Origin: JAWWPY01 sp964412845
GTDB taxonomy: Bacteria; Actinomycetota; Actinomycetes; Streptosporangiales; Streptosporangiaceae
NCBI GenBank assembly: GCA_964412845.1
Contig: CAYPQM010000023.1
Span: 1-50,973, forward strand
DNA: 50,973 bases
Direction of reading: 5' to 3'
Part shown: piece by piece, positions 15,817 through 23,536 of the stretch
Numbering within the stretch: position 1 is the first letter of the stretch
How the letters are laid out: each line of letters begins with the position of its first letter
Notes under the pieces: model-generated
Told to the model about the DNA's origin: nothing
What the model saw: only the letters and a program-made list of their open reading frames with translations
Database searches by the model: none
Program-made: the position numbers and the translations under genes

Positions 15817-17397
15817 ATGTCGCACCTACCACCGCTCACCTCCTCCAGGGCGAGGGCAGGTGACGCCGGCCGAGCGCGTAAAGCGCCGAAGGCGCAGCGT
15901 CCGGCCGGCGTCACCCGTCCTCGCCTGCCCCCTCCGCTCTCGGTCCCCCGCGGCGCAGCCCTCTACATCGGCGCCCTGCTCGGTCCCGGGCTGCTGCTGC
16001 TGCCCGGCCTGGCCGCCGCGCAAGCCGGGCCGGCCTCGATCCTGGCCTGGCTCGCGCTGCTCGGCATCTCCGCGCTGCTCGCCATCGTCTTCTCGGCGCT
16101 GGGCAAGGCTTTCCCGTCGGCGGGCGGGGTGGCCGGCTACGTCACGGCTGGTCTCGGCAGGCGGGCGGGCGCGGCGGTCGGCTGGTGCTTCCTCGCCGGG
16201 GTGATCTGCGGCGCCCCGGTCGTCGGCCTGATCGGCGCGAGCTACGTCGCGGACCTGACCGGCGGCGGCCAGCTGCTGCGCTGCGCTGTCGCGGCCGCGC
16301 TGCTGCTCGTGGTGCTCGGGCTGGCGCTCGGCGGGGTCCGCGCGACGGCGACCGTGCAGCTGGTCCTCGTCGCGCTGCTGATGGCCGTGGTCATCGTCGC
16401 GGTCGCTGGATCCGCGCCGTCGGCGCACGCCGCCAACTGGGCCCCGTTCGCGCCGCACGGCCTCCCCGCCATCGGGCACGCCGCGGCCACCTTGATGCTG
16501 TCCTTCGTCGGCTGGGAGGCCGTCGCGCCGCTCACTACCCGCTTCGGCGACCCGGCCCGCCAGCTGCCGCGCGTCATCGGCATCGCCTTCGCCACCACCA
16601 CGGTCCTGTACCTGGGCCTGGCCATCGCCACCATCGCCGTCCTGGGACACAGCGCCGGGACGGACGTCCCGCTCGCTGACCTGCTCCAGCGAGCCATCGG
16701 CCCCGCCGGGCGCGCCGTGGCCGCCGTCGCGGCGGTGGTGCTGACCCTCGGCGCGACCAACGCGTACCTGTCCGGCGCCGCGACGATGGCCCTGGAACTG
16801 ACATCACGGCCGGCCAGCCCGCGCCACGGGCTGCGACTGTCGCGCGACGACCAGCACGACCACAGCCACAGCCACGACCACAGCCGGACTGCCCCGTCGG
16901 CGCGGCCGTTCCTGGCCCTGATCGCCGCGGCCGGGCTGCTGGTGATCGCGCTCTACGCGCTGCGGATCGTCGACGCGGCGCAGTTGGTCACCGTGCCCGC
17001 CACGCTGTTCCTCGCCGTCTACCTCGGCTGCACGATCTCGGCGGCGCGGGCACTGACCGGCCGGGCCCGCCGCGCCGCGGTGCCCGCGGTGCTCGCGGTC
17101 GTCGTCATCCTGCTGTTCTCCGGGTGGGCACTGCTGATCGCCGCGTCCGTCGCCGTCATCGCCGCGCTCCGGTCCGGGGCGCGCCCCGGAACCAACCCCG
17201 CGCCGCCGTTCCATCAGCGCAGATCGCCGGGATCGGCCGGCCAGTCAGCGCCTCAGGACCGGTCAGCGTCTCCCGGCTGGCTTGCGTCGGCCGGCGGGCC
17301 AGTGCCGGCCGGCGGCTCAGTGCCGGCCGGCGGCTCAGTGCCGGCCGGCGGGCCAGTGCCGGCCGGCGGGCCAGTGCCGGCCGGCCGAGTGCCATGA
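15817..17397 (+). CDS. APC superfamily amino acid permease with His-rich loop
   Basis: A 526-residue protein with about 12 hydrophobic segments. ALYIGALLGPGLLLLPGLAA is the APC helix-1 motif with unwound GxG, and SFVGWEAVAPLTTRFGDPARQLPRVI matches the helix-6 to loop region of amino acid permeases. Between two late helices sits DDQHDHSHSHDHSR, an unusual histidine-rich cytoplasmic or external loop. The C-terminal 60 residues are low-complexity PAGG repeats shared in antisense with larC. ATG 15817 is chosen as the first start after the divergent lrp; GTG 15787 is an alternative. It probably moves amino acids under control of the divergent Lrp-type regulator. Confidence 0.88.
   Translation: MSHLPPLTSSRARAGDAGRARKAPKAQRPAGVTRPRLPPPLSVPRGAALYIGALLGPGLLLLPGLAAAQAGPASILAWLALLGISALLAIVFSALGKAFPSAGGVAGYVTAGLGRRAGAAVGWCFLAGVICGAPVVGLIGASYVADLTGGGQLLRCAVAAALLLVVLGLALGGVRATATVQLVLVALLMAVVIVAVAGSAPSAHAANWAPFAPHGLPAIGHAAATLMLSFVGWEAVAPLTTRFGDPARQLPRVIGIAFATTTVLYLGLAIATIAVLGHSAGTDVPLADLLQRAIGPAGRAVAAVAAVVLTLGATNAYLSGAATMALELTSRPASPRHGLRLSRDDQHDHSHSHDHSRTAPSARPFLALIAAAGLLVIALYALRIVDAAQLVTVPATLFLAVYLGCTISAARALTGRARRAAVPAVLAVVVILLFSGWALLIAASVAVIAALRSGARPGTNPAPPFHQRRSPGSAGQSAPQDRSASPGWLASAGGPVPAGGSVPAGGSVPAGGPVPAGGPVPAGRVP
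15851..15923 (+). other. Large stem-loop at the start of the permease gene
   Basis: CGAGGGCAGGTGACGCCGGCC (15851-15871) pairs with 15903-15923 at 19 of 21 positions, 20 counting a G-U pair. The loop contains a second hairpin, GCGCC-GAA-GGCGC (15883-15895). It lies within the first 36 codons of the permease and could regulate translation. The 15-mer ACGGGTGACGCCGGC also occurs in the repeat at 1017-1050. Confidence 0.5.
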
Positions 17398-18638
17398 CCG
17401 CGAGCCTGCTCACGAGCCCGGTCGATGACCTCCGCCGTGGGCAGCCCGGATCGCTGCGCGGCGAGGCGCGCGTCGGCGTACTCCGGTTGCAGGACGACCG
17501 GCACCCCGTCCAGGAAGCCCCGCTTGACCGCCACGGGCTGTCCCGCCACCTCGACGCGTACCATGTCGCGGGGCAGCGATCGCCGGGACACCTCGTGCAC
17601 CCGCGCGCCGAGCGTGGTCGTGCTGGTGGCCAGGGCGTGCAGCACGGCGTCCGCCTTGGCGGCGTCGGCCAGTGCGCTGATGACGTGGCCGGGGCGGCCC
17701 TTGCGCATCAGCACCGGGGTGAGCCACGCATCCAGCGCGCCCGCCGCGTGCAGCGCGTCCAGGGCCTCCGGCCAGAGCCGGGGGTCCAGGTCGTCCACCG
17801 TCGACTCGACCATGAGCAGGGATCGCTCCGGCCACGGCTGCGCTGTCGGGCGCGATTCGCCGACCATCACCCGGACCACGTTGGCGTGGCCGGCGGGATC
17901 CCGGGTGCCCGCGCCGCATCCGCTGGCGTGCAGCGACATCGGCGGCAGCCCGCCCCACTCGGTGGCCAGGGCGGCGAGCAACGCCGCGCCAGTCGGCGTG
18001 CACAGTTCTCCGGCTCCAGCTCCGGCTCCAGCTCCGGCTCCAGTGCTGGCCCCGGCCCCGGGCCCGGCACTGACCGGCGCCCGGGCCGCAGCGAGCAGGT
18101 GCACCGCGGCGGGAACGGGCACCGGCAGCACGCCGTGCTCGGTCGAGACCGTGCCGCTGCCGAGCGCGATGTCACTCACCACGCGCACGGTGCCGGGCTG
18201 CAGCAGGCCCAGCGAGTGCAACGCGGCCGCGCAGCCCACCACGTCCGCGATCGAGTCGAGCGCGCCCACCTCGTGAAAATGCACGTCCTCGACGGCTATC
18301 CCGTGCACGTCCGATTCCGCACGGGCGAGCAGGCCGAACACCTCGGCGGCGAACTGCCCGGCCTCAGCGGCGAGCCCGGCGTCGCGGATCAGGGCCAGAA
18401 CATCAGCCAGTACCCGGCGGACCCGGCTCGGCCCCGGTGTGATGACGGCCAGGCTGGCCCGCAGGCCGTGCCGCCGGACCGGCCGCACGTCCAGCGAGAT
18501 CCGCTCGGCGCTGGCCGCGCTGAGCGCGGCCAGCGACGCCTCGACGTCCGGCCGGGAACCGCCGGCGTCCAGCAGCGCGCCCAGGATCATGTCGCCGGCC
18601 GCGCCGCAACTGGCGTCGATCCACAGCGCCGTGCTCAC
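17253..18638 (-). CDS. larC: Nickel-pincer cofactor biosynthesis protein LarC (CTP-dependent nickel insertion)
   Basis: A 461-residue LarC: it uses CTP to insert nickel into the thiolated pincer nucleotide that serves lactate racemase LarA. The N terminus LWIDASCGAAGDMILGALLD is the family signature, followed by VHFHEVGALDSIADVVG (conserved His/Glu block) and LCTPTGAALLAAL. Before the last lies GAGAGAGAGAGE, an insertion coded by a 6-12 bp microsatellite. The C-terminal 45 residues are PAGTGPPAGTEPP repeats that overlap the permease gene in antisense. The GTG start overlaps the larB stop as GTGA. Unlike Lactobacillus plantarum larC, which needs a ribosomal frameshift, this is one frame. Confidence 0.95.
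   Translation of the reverse strand: MSTALWIDASCGAAGDMILGALLDAGGSRPDVEASLAALSAASAERISLDVRPVRRHGLRASLAVITPGPSRVRRVLADVLALIRDAGLAAEAGQFAAEVFGLLARAESDVHGIAVEDVHFHEVGALDSIADVVGCAAALHSLGLLQPGTVRVVSDIALGSGTVSTEHGVLPVPVPAAVHLLAAARAPVSAGPGAGASTGAGAGAGAGAGELCTPTGAALLAALATEWGGLPPMSLHASGCGAGTRDPAGHANVVRVMVGESRPTAQPWPERSLLMVESTVDDLDPRLWPEALDALHAAGALDAWLTPVLMRKGRPGHVISALADAAKADAVLHALATSTTTLGARVHEVSRRSLPRDMVRVEVAGQPVAVKRGFLDGVPVVLQPEYADARLAAQRSGLPTAEVIDRAREQARGHGTRPAGTGPPAGTGPPAGTEPPAGTEPPAGTGPPADASQPGDADRS
17283..17390. repeat. 18-bp tandem repeat shared by two convergent genes
   Basis: Four clean copies of AGTGCCGGCCGGCGGSYC run from 17301 to 17372, with degenerate copies on each side. The unit is a multiple of three, so copy-number change keeps both frames: PAGG-type repeats for the plus-strand permease and PAGT-type repeats for minus-strand larC. 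Confidence 0.9.
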
Positions 18639-19318
18639 CGGGATGGATCCGAGCGCCGCGCGATCCGGGCGGCGGCAACGGCGGCACCGAAACCGTTATC
18701 GATGTTAACGACAGTCACGCCGGGGGCGCAGGCGTTGAGCATGGTCAGCAGGGCGGCCAGGCCGCCGAACGATGTGCCGTAGCCGACGCTGGTCGGCACG
18801 GCGATCAGCGGCACGCCGACCAGCCCGGCGATCACCCCGGGCAGCGCGCCGTCGGTGCCAGCGACCGCCACGATCGCGTCCGCCGCGGCGATCCGGTCGC
18901 GCTGGGCGAGTAGTCGGTGCAGCCCGGCCACGCCGACATCGGTGATCATGTCGACGGCGGCGCCGAAAACCTGCGCGGTGACCATCGCCTCCTGAGCCAC
19001 CGGCAAGTCGGAGGTGCCCGCTGACACGACGGCCACCGTGCCCCGCGGCGGCGGCAGCGGACCGAGGACGACCGTGCCGGCCAGGTCGTCCACCCGCGCG
19101 CCCGGCAGCTGAGCCGCGCAGGTGGTTCTGGTCAGCTCGTCGCACCGGGTGGCCAGCACGGCGCGGCCGGGATGCGCGTCGGACAGGTACCGCAGGGAGC
19201 GGACGGTCTGGTCAGGTGTCTTGTGCGAGGCGAGCACCACCTCCGGATCGCCGGTCCGGGCGAGCCGGTCGAGATCCAGGCGGGCAAAGCCAAGATCACC
19301 AGTGGGAGGCTGGGCCAT
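18635..19318 (-). CDS. larB: LarB, pyridinium-3,5-biscarboxylate mononucleotide synthase
   Basis: A 227-residue LarB with an AIR-carboxylase-like (PurE) C-terminal domain. LarB carboxylates nicotinic acid adenine dinucleotide and releases AMP, the first step of nickel-pincer cofactor synthesis. FARLDLDRLARTGDPEVVLA near the start, VVSAGTSDLPVAQEA (substrate loop), DVGVAGLHRLLA and the run GVPLIAVPTSVGYGTSFGGL are family hallmarks. It is followed by larC with a 4-nt overlap and faces larE across only 25 bp. The dyad CAATC-N7-GATTG (19323-19339) lies in that gap. Confidence 0.95.
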   Translation of the reverse strand: MAQPPTGDLGFARLDLDRLARTGDPEVVLASHKTPDQTVRSLRYLSDAHPGRAVLATRCDELTRTTCAAQLPGARVDDLAGTVVLGPLPPPRGTVAVVSAGTSDLPVAQEAMVTAQVFGAAVDMITDVGVAGLHRLLAQRDRIAAADAIVAVAGTDGALPGVIAGLVGVPLIAVPTSVGYGTSFGGLAALLTMLNACAPGVTVVNIDNGFGAAVAAARIARRSDPSR

Positions 19319-19343
19319 GCCGCAATCGTGTCATGATTGATTC

Positions 19344-20198
19344 GTGGTGGCTCTGCCCGGCGGTCGATTGTCCGAGGTCAGCGAGTTGCTCGCGTGGTTC
19401 GAACGGACCGGGCGGGTGACGGTCGCGTTCTCCGGCGGAGTCGACTCGGCCCTCGTCCTGGCCGCCGCCACCCGGGCGCTCGGCGCGGCGAACGTGCACG
19501 CGGTCACCGCTGTGTCCGCCTCGCTGCCGACCGGGATGCTGCAGGCGGCCAGCCGGCTGGCCGCTGAGCTGCGGGTCCGGCACAGCCAGGTGCGCACCGG
19601 CGAGATGGACGTCCCCGGCTATCAGGCGAACGGCGCGGATCGCTGCTACTTCTGCAAGGCCACCCTGGTCGACGCGGTGGCGGCCATCGAGGATGCCGGT
19701 GCCGAGGGCCTGCTGGTGACGGGCACGAATGCCGACGACGTGCGCGGTGGCTGGCGTCCGGGGATCCGGGCGGCGGCCGAGCGCGGCGCTGGCACGCCGC
19801 TGGCCGACACCGGCCTGGGTAAGCAGCAGGTCCGCGAGATCAGCCGGCGCTGGCGGCTGCCCACCTGGGATCGTCCGGCCAGTCCCTGCCTGTCCAGCCG
19901 GGTCGCCTACGGCGTGCGGATCACGCCAGCCCGGCTGGCCAGAGTGGACCGCGCCGAGCTGTCGGCCCGGGCGGCGCTGGCGGCCGCGGGCATCGCCGTC
20001 CGCGACCTCCGGGTGCGCGACCTTGGCGACGCCGTACGGCTTGAGGTCGACGACGCCCAGGTTGAGCAGGTCAGGCAGGACGGCAGCATCGAGGCGGCGG
20101 TCCTGCGGGCCGGATTCGGTGATGTCCGCTGTGAGGTGACGGCCTTCCGGACCGGCTCGCTCAACGCGGCGCTGCCCGCGGCGCTGCGTTACACGTAG
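19344..20198 (+). CDS. larE: LarE, ATP-dependent sulfur transferase for the nickel-pincer cofactor
   Basis: A 284-residue PP-loop enzyme. VAFSGGVDSALV (residues 27-38) binds ATP and adenylylates the substrate carboxylate; VTGTNADDVRGGWRPG is the conserved downstream loop. C182 in ASPCLSSRV aligns with the sacrificial Cys of L. plantarum LarE. Two further cysteines, C101 and C104 in RCYFCK, are present; in some LarE proteins three cysteines hold a [4Fe-4S] cluster that allows catalytic sulfur transfer, which may apply here (inference). GTG 19344 has no clear RBS, and the gene starts 25 bp from larB. It is convergent with larA, 8 bp apart. Confidence 0.94.
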   Translation: MVALPGGRLSEVSELLAWFERTGRVTVAFSGGVDSALVLAAATRALGAANVHAVTAVSASLPTGMLQAASRLAAELRVRHSQVRTGEMDVPGYQANGADRCYFCKATLVDAVAAIEDAGAEGLLVTGTNADDVRGGWRPGIRAAAERGAGTPLADTGLGKQQVREISRRWRLPTWDRPASPCLSSRVAYGVRITPARLARVDRAELSARAALAAAGIAVRDLRVRDLGDAVRLEVDDAQVEQVRQDGSIEAAVLRAGFGDVRCEVTAFRTGSLNAALPAALRYT

Positions 20199-20206
20199 GC
20201 GGCTGC

Positions 20207-21481
20207 TCAGCCGGCGGTGGCCAGGTACGGGATCGTCTGCGGGCCCTCCGGGATGACGCACACCCGGGCGCCCGGGCCGGCTCGCCGGAGCTCAGCGGCG
20301 ACGGCCGCGGACACATCGGCGGCCTGCGTCAGGTGCGCGGCCTCGAGCTCGTCATCGGTCAGGTAGGACGTGTGCATGATGACCCGGCTGTGCGTCTGGA
20401 CCTTGGCCTGAATCTGCACCTGCCACTGATCCGGCACGGTGACCGCCCGGCCGGCGATGTCGTCAAGCAGCGCTTGCGGCGACGGCGCGGACGTCAGGAC
20501 ATCCCGGTAGGAGCCGTGGTCAGGGAAACCGTCCCGGCATTCGGCCGCGCAGATGATCACCCCGCCGGGCCGCACGACCTGGCTCGCGGCCGACATGCCC
20601 TTCACCGACTGGTACAGGTTCTGATCCAGCGGGTATCCGGACCCGGTCGTCACGACGACGTCAAACGGCCCGTCGACGGCCCTCATCGCGAGCTTCTTCG
20701 CCCGCCTGGCGGCCTCGGCGTGCATCGGCAGGATGTCCCCGCCGAACGCGGCGATGATGCGCTTGTCCCGGTTGAGCAGGACGTCCAGGCTGAAGGTCAC
20801 GCCGGTGGCCGCGGCGATGGCCCGGACGTCGTCATGCACGGGGTTCCCGGTGGTGATGCCCCACGTCGCCCGCGGATCGCCGATGCGCCGCGCGTCGTGC
20901 AGGACCAGCACGGTATCGAGGCCAGCCAGTCCCGGCGCCACCATCTTCGGGCCGCCGGAGAAGCCGGCGAAGAAATGCGGCTCGACGAATCCGGTGGTGA
21001 TCCGCACGTCGGCGGCCAGCCATTCCCGGTTCAGCCAGACCGGGACATCAGCCCCGAACGTGCCGGCCCAGGCCAGGCTGGCCGGGTCACGCGCGTCGTG
21101 GTTGACGATGCGGATCCCGTCCACGACCGCGTCGCCGAACATCACCCGCAGTTCCTGGTCGGTGTTTCCCCGGTGCGTCCCGGTCGCCACCAGGATGACG
21201 ATGTCGGCGGGATCGATGACGCCGGCCAGTTCTTCGAGCACCGCGGGGATCATCAGGTCGCGCGGCTGGGCTCGCGTCCCGTCACACGCCGAGATGGCCA
21301 CGGTCTGCCCGGGCCGCACCCTGGCCCGCAACGGCGGCCCGGCCACCGGCGCACGCAGCGCCCCGACCAGGGTGGCGGCGGCGTCAGCCGCGGCGGCAAC
21401 ATGGCTGGGATAGACGACCGTCGCGTCCCGCGGCACGCCGATATCCAGCCCGTCGTCCCCGTAAGCCAGCGTGACCTGCAC
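20207..21481 (-). CDS. larA: LarA, nickel-dependent lactate racemase family
   Basis: A 424-residue LarA-type enzyme that interconverts the configurations of an alpha-hydroxy acid using the nickel-pincer cofactor. H103 (GTHR), H169 (EPHFFAGFSGG), K179 (GGPK) and H195 (LHDARR), with D67 and R70 in DGTR, lie at a constant offset of 5 from the L. plantarum residues H108, H174, K184, H200, D72 and R75, so the active site is complete. The GTG at 21481 is chosen because GGAGGGG lies 6 nt upstream; the frame extends to 21517 without such support. It follows tetR on the same strand after 56 bp. Lactate is the default substrate, but many homologues act on other hydroxy acids. Confidence 0.93.
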   Translation of the reverse strand: MQVTLAYGDDGLDIGVPRDATVVYPSHVAAAADAAATLVGALRAPVAGPPLRARVRPGQTVAISACDGTRAQPRDLMIPAVLEELAGVIDPADIVILVATGTHRGNTDQELRVMFGDAVVDGIRIVNHDARDPASLAWAGTFGADVPVWLNREWLAADVRITTGFVEPHFFAGFSGGPKMVAPGLAGLDTVLVLHDARRIGDPRATWGITTGNPVHDDVRAIAAATGVTFSLDVLLNRDKRIIAAFGGDILPMHAEAARRAKKLAMRAVDGPFDVVVTTGSGYPLDQNLYQSVKGMSAASQVVRPGGVIICAAECRDGFPDHGSYRDVLTSAPSPQALLDDIAGRAVTVPDQWQVQIQAKVQTHSRVIMHTSYLTDDELEAAHLTQAADVSAAVAAELRRAGPGARVCVIPEGPQTIPYLATAG

Positions 21482-21537
21482 TGAAGACCCCTCCGGAATG
21501 ATGCGTGCGCTCAGCACACTACCGAGACGGGACGGTC

Positions 21538-22296
21538 TCAGGCATCCGCGGCGGGGCGGAGCGTGGTCGTCAGGCCGGTGAACAGGATGTCGAGCCCGCG
21601 TTCGAGCTCGGCGGCGCCGTTGTAGGAGGCCAGTACCGGGGCGAGGCTGCGCAGCAGGGGGAACTCGCCGATCGGCAGCCGGTGCAGGCCCAGCCGCAGC
21701 AGATCATCGGTCTCCTCCGGCTTCTCGACGATTTCCTGCAGCTCGTTGAGCACATGGCCGTGCAGGAAGCCGAACAGGGCCCGGTAAACGTGCAGGGCGT
21801 CGGATCCGCTGAAACCGGCGCGGGTCAGCAGCGTGAGGACGTCTTCGAGCGGCCGCAGGGTGCCCTGCGGGCGGAGCGCGAGCGGGGTGGCCATGGGCCG
21901 GGTGACCAGCAGCGGCACCACATGCGGGTGGGCCAACGCGAGCCGCCGGTAGTCGCGGGCGACAGCGCGCAACTGGCCGGCCCAGTCAGGGTCGGCCGAG
22001 TCCACGTGCAGCTGGGCGAGCACGGTCTCGGCCACGCCGTCGAGCAGCGCCGCCTTGTTCGGCGCGTGCCGGTAGAGGATCATCGGATCCCGGTCCAGGG
22101 CGCGGGCGAGGCGGCGCATGGACAGCGCGTCGGCCCCATCACGGTCGATGATCTCCAGCGCGGCAGTCAGCACCACGTCGCGGGTGATCCGCCCGGCCGG
22201 GGGGGCGCCGCCGTCATCATCAACGCTGCGGCCGGCGGGCCGGCCGCCGGCATCAACGCTGCGGCCAGCGGGCCGGTCGGCCGGTGATGGGGTCAT
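21538..22296 (-). CDS. TetR family regulator with TetR_C-type domain
   Basis: A 252-residue protein. Residues about 36-85 form the HTH (ITRDVVLTAALEIIDRDGADALSMRRLARALDRD is helix 1-2; PMILYRHAPNKAALLDGV is the recognition helix region). The C-terminal part has the TetR_C pattern with RALFGFLHGHVLNELQE. The N-terminal 35 residues contain a doubled 11-residue unit RPAGRSVDAGG coded by a 33-bp direct repeat (22218-22283) and may be dispensable. It probably represses the plus-strand gene at 22452 through two boxes at 22375-22428, and may also control larA, which follows it. Confidence 0.9.
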   Translation of the reverse strand: MTPSPADRPAGRSVDAGGRPAGRSVDDDGGAPPAGRITRDVVLTAALEIIDRDGADALSMRRLARALDRDPMILYRHAPNKAALLDGVAETVLAQLHVDSADPDWAGQLRAVARDYRRLALAHPHVVPLLVTRPMATPLALRPQGTLRPLEDVLTLLTRAGFSGSDALHVYRALFGFLHGHVLNELQEIVEKPEETDDLLRLGLHRLPIGEFPLLRSLAPVLASYNGAAELERGLDILFTGLTTTLRPAADA

Positions 22297-22374
22297 CGCA
22301 GCCGCACCTTTCTCTCCTGGGGCCGTGGCCGGTACTCTCCGGCCGGGGCTCGGTTCCCGCTCGTTTCCTCAACC

Positions 22375-22428
22375 GTAGGTCTACAGTGTTGACACCAGTC
22401 TACAACGAGTGTTTCACTGTAGACCTAC
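22375..22428. promoter_or_regulatory. Paired TetR operator boxes flanking a TTGACA
   Basis: GTAGGTCTACAGTG (22375-22388) and its perfect complement CACTGTAGACCTAC (22415-22428) are 26 bp apart. Each contains the palindrome GTAGNNCTAC, with centres 44 bp apart; a third partial GTCTAC is at 22398. TTGACA at 22389-22394 sits between the boxes, so bound repressor would block a promoter toward the plus-strand gene. Confidence 0.75.
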
Positions 22429-22451
22429 AACGTATATCCCGGGAGCGCACC

Positions 22452-23066
22452 TTGATCGTTATCCTCGGCCTGATCATCCTGGCCGCCGCACTGATCGCCG
22501 GCGCCGCCGGCGTGCTCGGCAACGCCGGCGGCGCACACGCGCTCACCAGCGGATTCTCGGTATTCGGCTATCACGTGACCGGTTCCACCGGCACGCTGTT
22601 CCTTTACGGCATAGTGGTCGGCGCGGCGGGCCTGTTCGGGCTGGGCTTGCTGCTGGTCGGCCTGCGCCATACATCCCGCCGTGGCCGCGCGGCCCGCAGC
22701 GCACTCGGGGAATCCCGCCGGGAGACCGCCGCAGCCAGCCAGGACCGCGCCGACCTGATCGAACAGCGGGACAGCGCCCGGGCAGACGCCGCGTCCGCGC
22801 AGGCGAACGGGTCACTCCCGGCCCAGGTCGCATCGGCACCGCCGAACGGCTCATCCACCACCAGCATCGCATCCGCGCCCGGCGACGGCGCACCCCGTAC
22901 CAGCCGCCCGCTCCGCGCAGATGACGGTCACTGGAGCAAGCTGAATGTATTCGGGCGCCGTTCCGCGCCCCGGCAGGCCGACGCCACCACACACCCGGAA
23001 TCCCGGAACAGCCAGGCCACCCCCGATGTCCCGGTCCCGGCCGACGCGGCCGCGGCCGCGGAATGA
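22452..23066 (+). CDS. Two-pass membrane protein, hypothetical
   Basis: A protein of about 204 residues from TTG 22452 (GGGAG 6 nt upstream; no ATG or GTG is available after the operator). Two membrane helices are clear: LIVILGLIILAAALIAGAAG at the N terminus and TLFLYGIVVGAAGLFGLGLLLVG around residues 48-70, the loop between them being GNAGGAHALTSGFSVFGYHV. After RHTSRRGRAARS comes a charged, possibly coiled region (ESRRETAAASQDRADLIEQRDSA quoted in part) and a low-complexity tail. It precedes csbD by 16 nt and is likely in one stress transcript with it. Not assigned to a function. Confidence 0.75.
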   Translation: MIVILGLIILAAALIAGAAGVLGNAGGAHALTSGFSVFGYHVTGSTGTLFLYGIVVGAAGLFGLGLLLVGLRHTSRRGRAARSALGESRRETAAASQDRADLIEQRDSARADAASAQANGSLPAQVASAPPNGSSTTSIASAPGDGAPRTSRPLRADDGHWSKLNVFGRRSAPRQADATTHPESRNSQATPDVPVPADAAAAAE

Positions 23067-23082
23067 CTCACGAAAGGCAGCC

Positions 23083-23256
23083 ATGAGCATCGCCAGGACC
23101 ATCGCCCACAAGGCCGAAGCGGTCAAAGGGAGCGCCAAGAAGACCATCGGCCGTATCACCGGCAACCGGCGCCTGCGCGCCGAAGGCCGAGGTGACCAGG
23201 TCAAGGGCGACACCAAGCAGGCCGGGGCAAAGATCAAGGACGCCTTCAAACACTGA
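23083..23256 (+). CDS. CsbD family stress protein
   Basis: A 57-residue basic, helix-rich protein. KAEAVKGSAKKTIGRITGNR and GDQVKGDTKQAGAKIKDAFK are the paired CsbD repeats (AEAxKGxxKxxxGxxTxN pattern). In Bacillus csbD is a general-stress gene; the molecular role is unknown. ATG 23083 has GAAAGG 6 nt upstream and removes non-conserved upstream residues. A strong terminator follows 74 nt after the stop. Confidence 0.92.
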   Translation: MSIARTIAHKAEAVKGSAKKTIGRITGNRRLRAEGRGDQVKGDTKQAGAKIKDAFKH

Positions 23257-23329
23257 CCAGTGCGCCCATTACCGGAAGCGGGATGCCCATATGCACGGGA
23301 GCCAAGAAAAGGGTAATATGTAGGGAGTT

Positions 23330-23396
23330 GCTCCGGACCCCGGCAGCAGCACCCGCGCGAAGTGCGCGGTTGCGCTGCCGGGGTCCGGAGCTTTTT
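23330..23396 (+). terminator. Strong Rho-independent terminator with nested hairpin
   Basis: An 18-bp perfect stem (23330-23347 with 23374-23391) is followed by TTTTT (23392-23396). The 26-nt loop itself folds as CCGCGC-GAAGT-GCGCGG. It closes the csbD transcript. Confidence 0.9.
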
Positions 23397-23536
23397 CCGT
23401 ACACGGGCTGGTGTCGGCAAGACGCTACGGTCAAAGGACGGTGAGAACCCCCGGGAGAATCACTCTCCCACCGCGATCTATCCAGCAGGACCGACTACCG
23501 CGTACGTCACCTGATCACTTATTTGAGGAGTCGGTA

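Noticed and set aside
22284..22451. Longer start for the two-pass membrane protein within the TetR gene
   Set aside because: It would run through the TetR start and both operator boxes and adds no conserved sequence; TTG 22452 has a good RBS.
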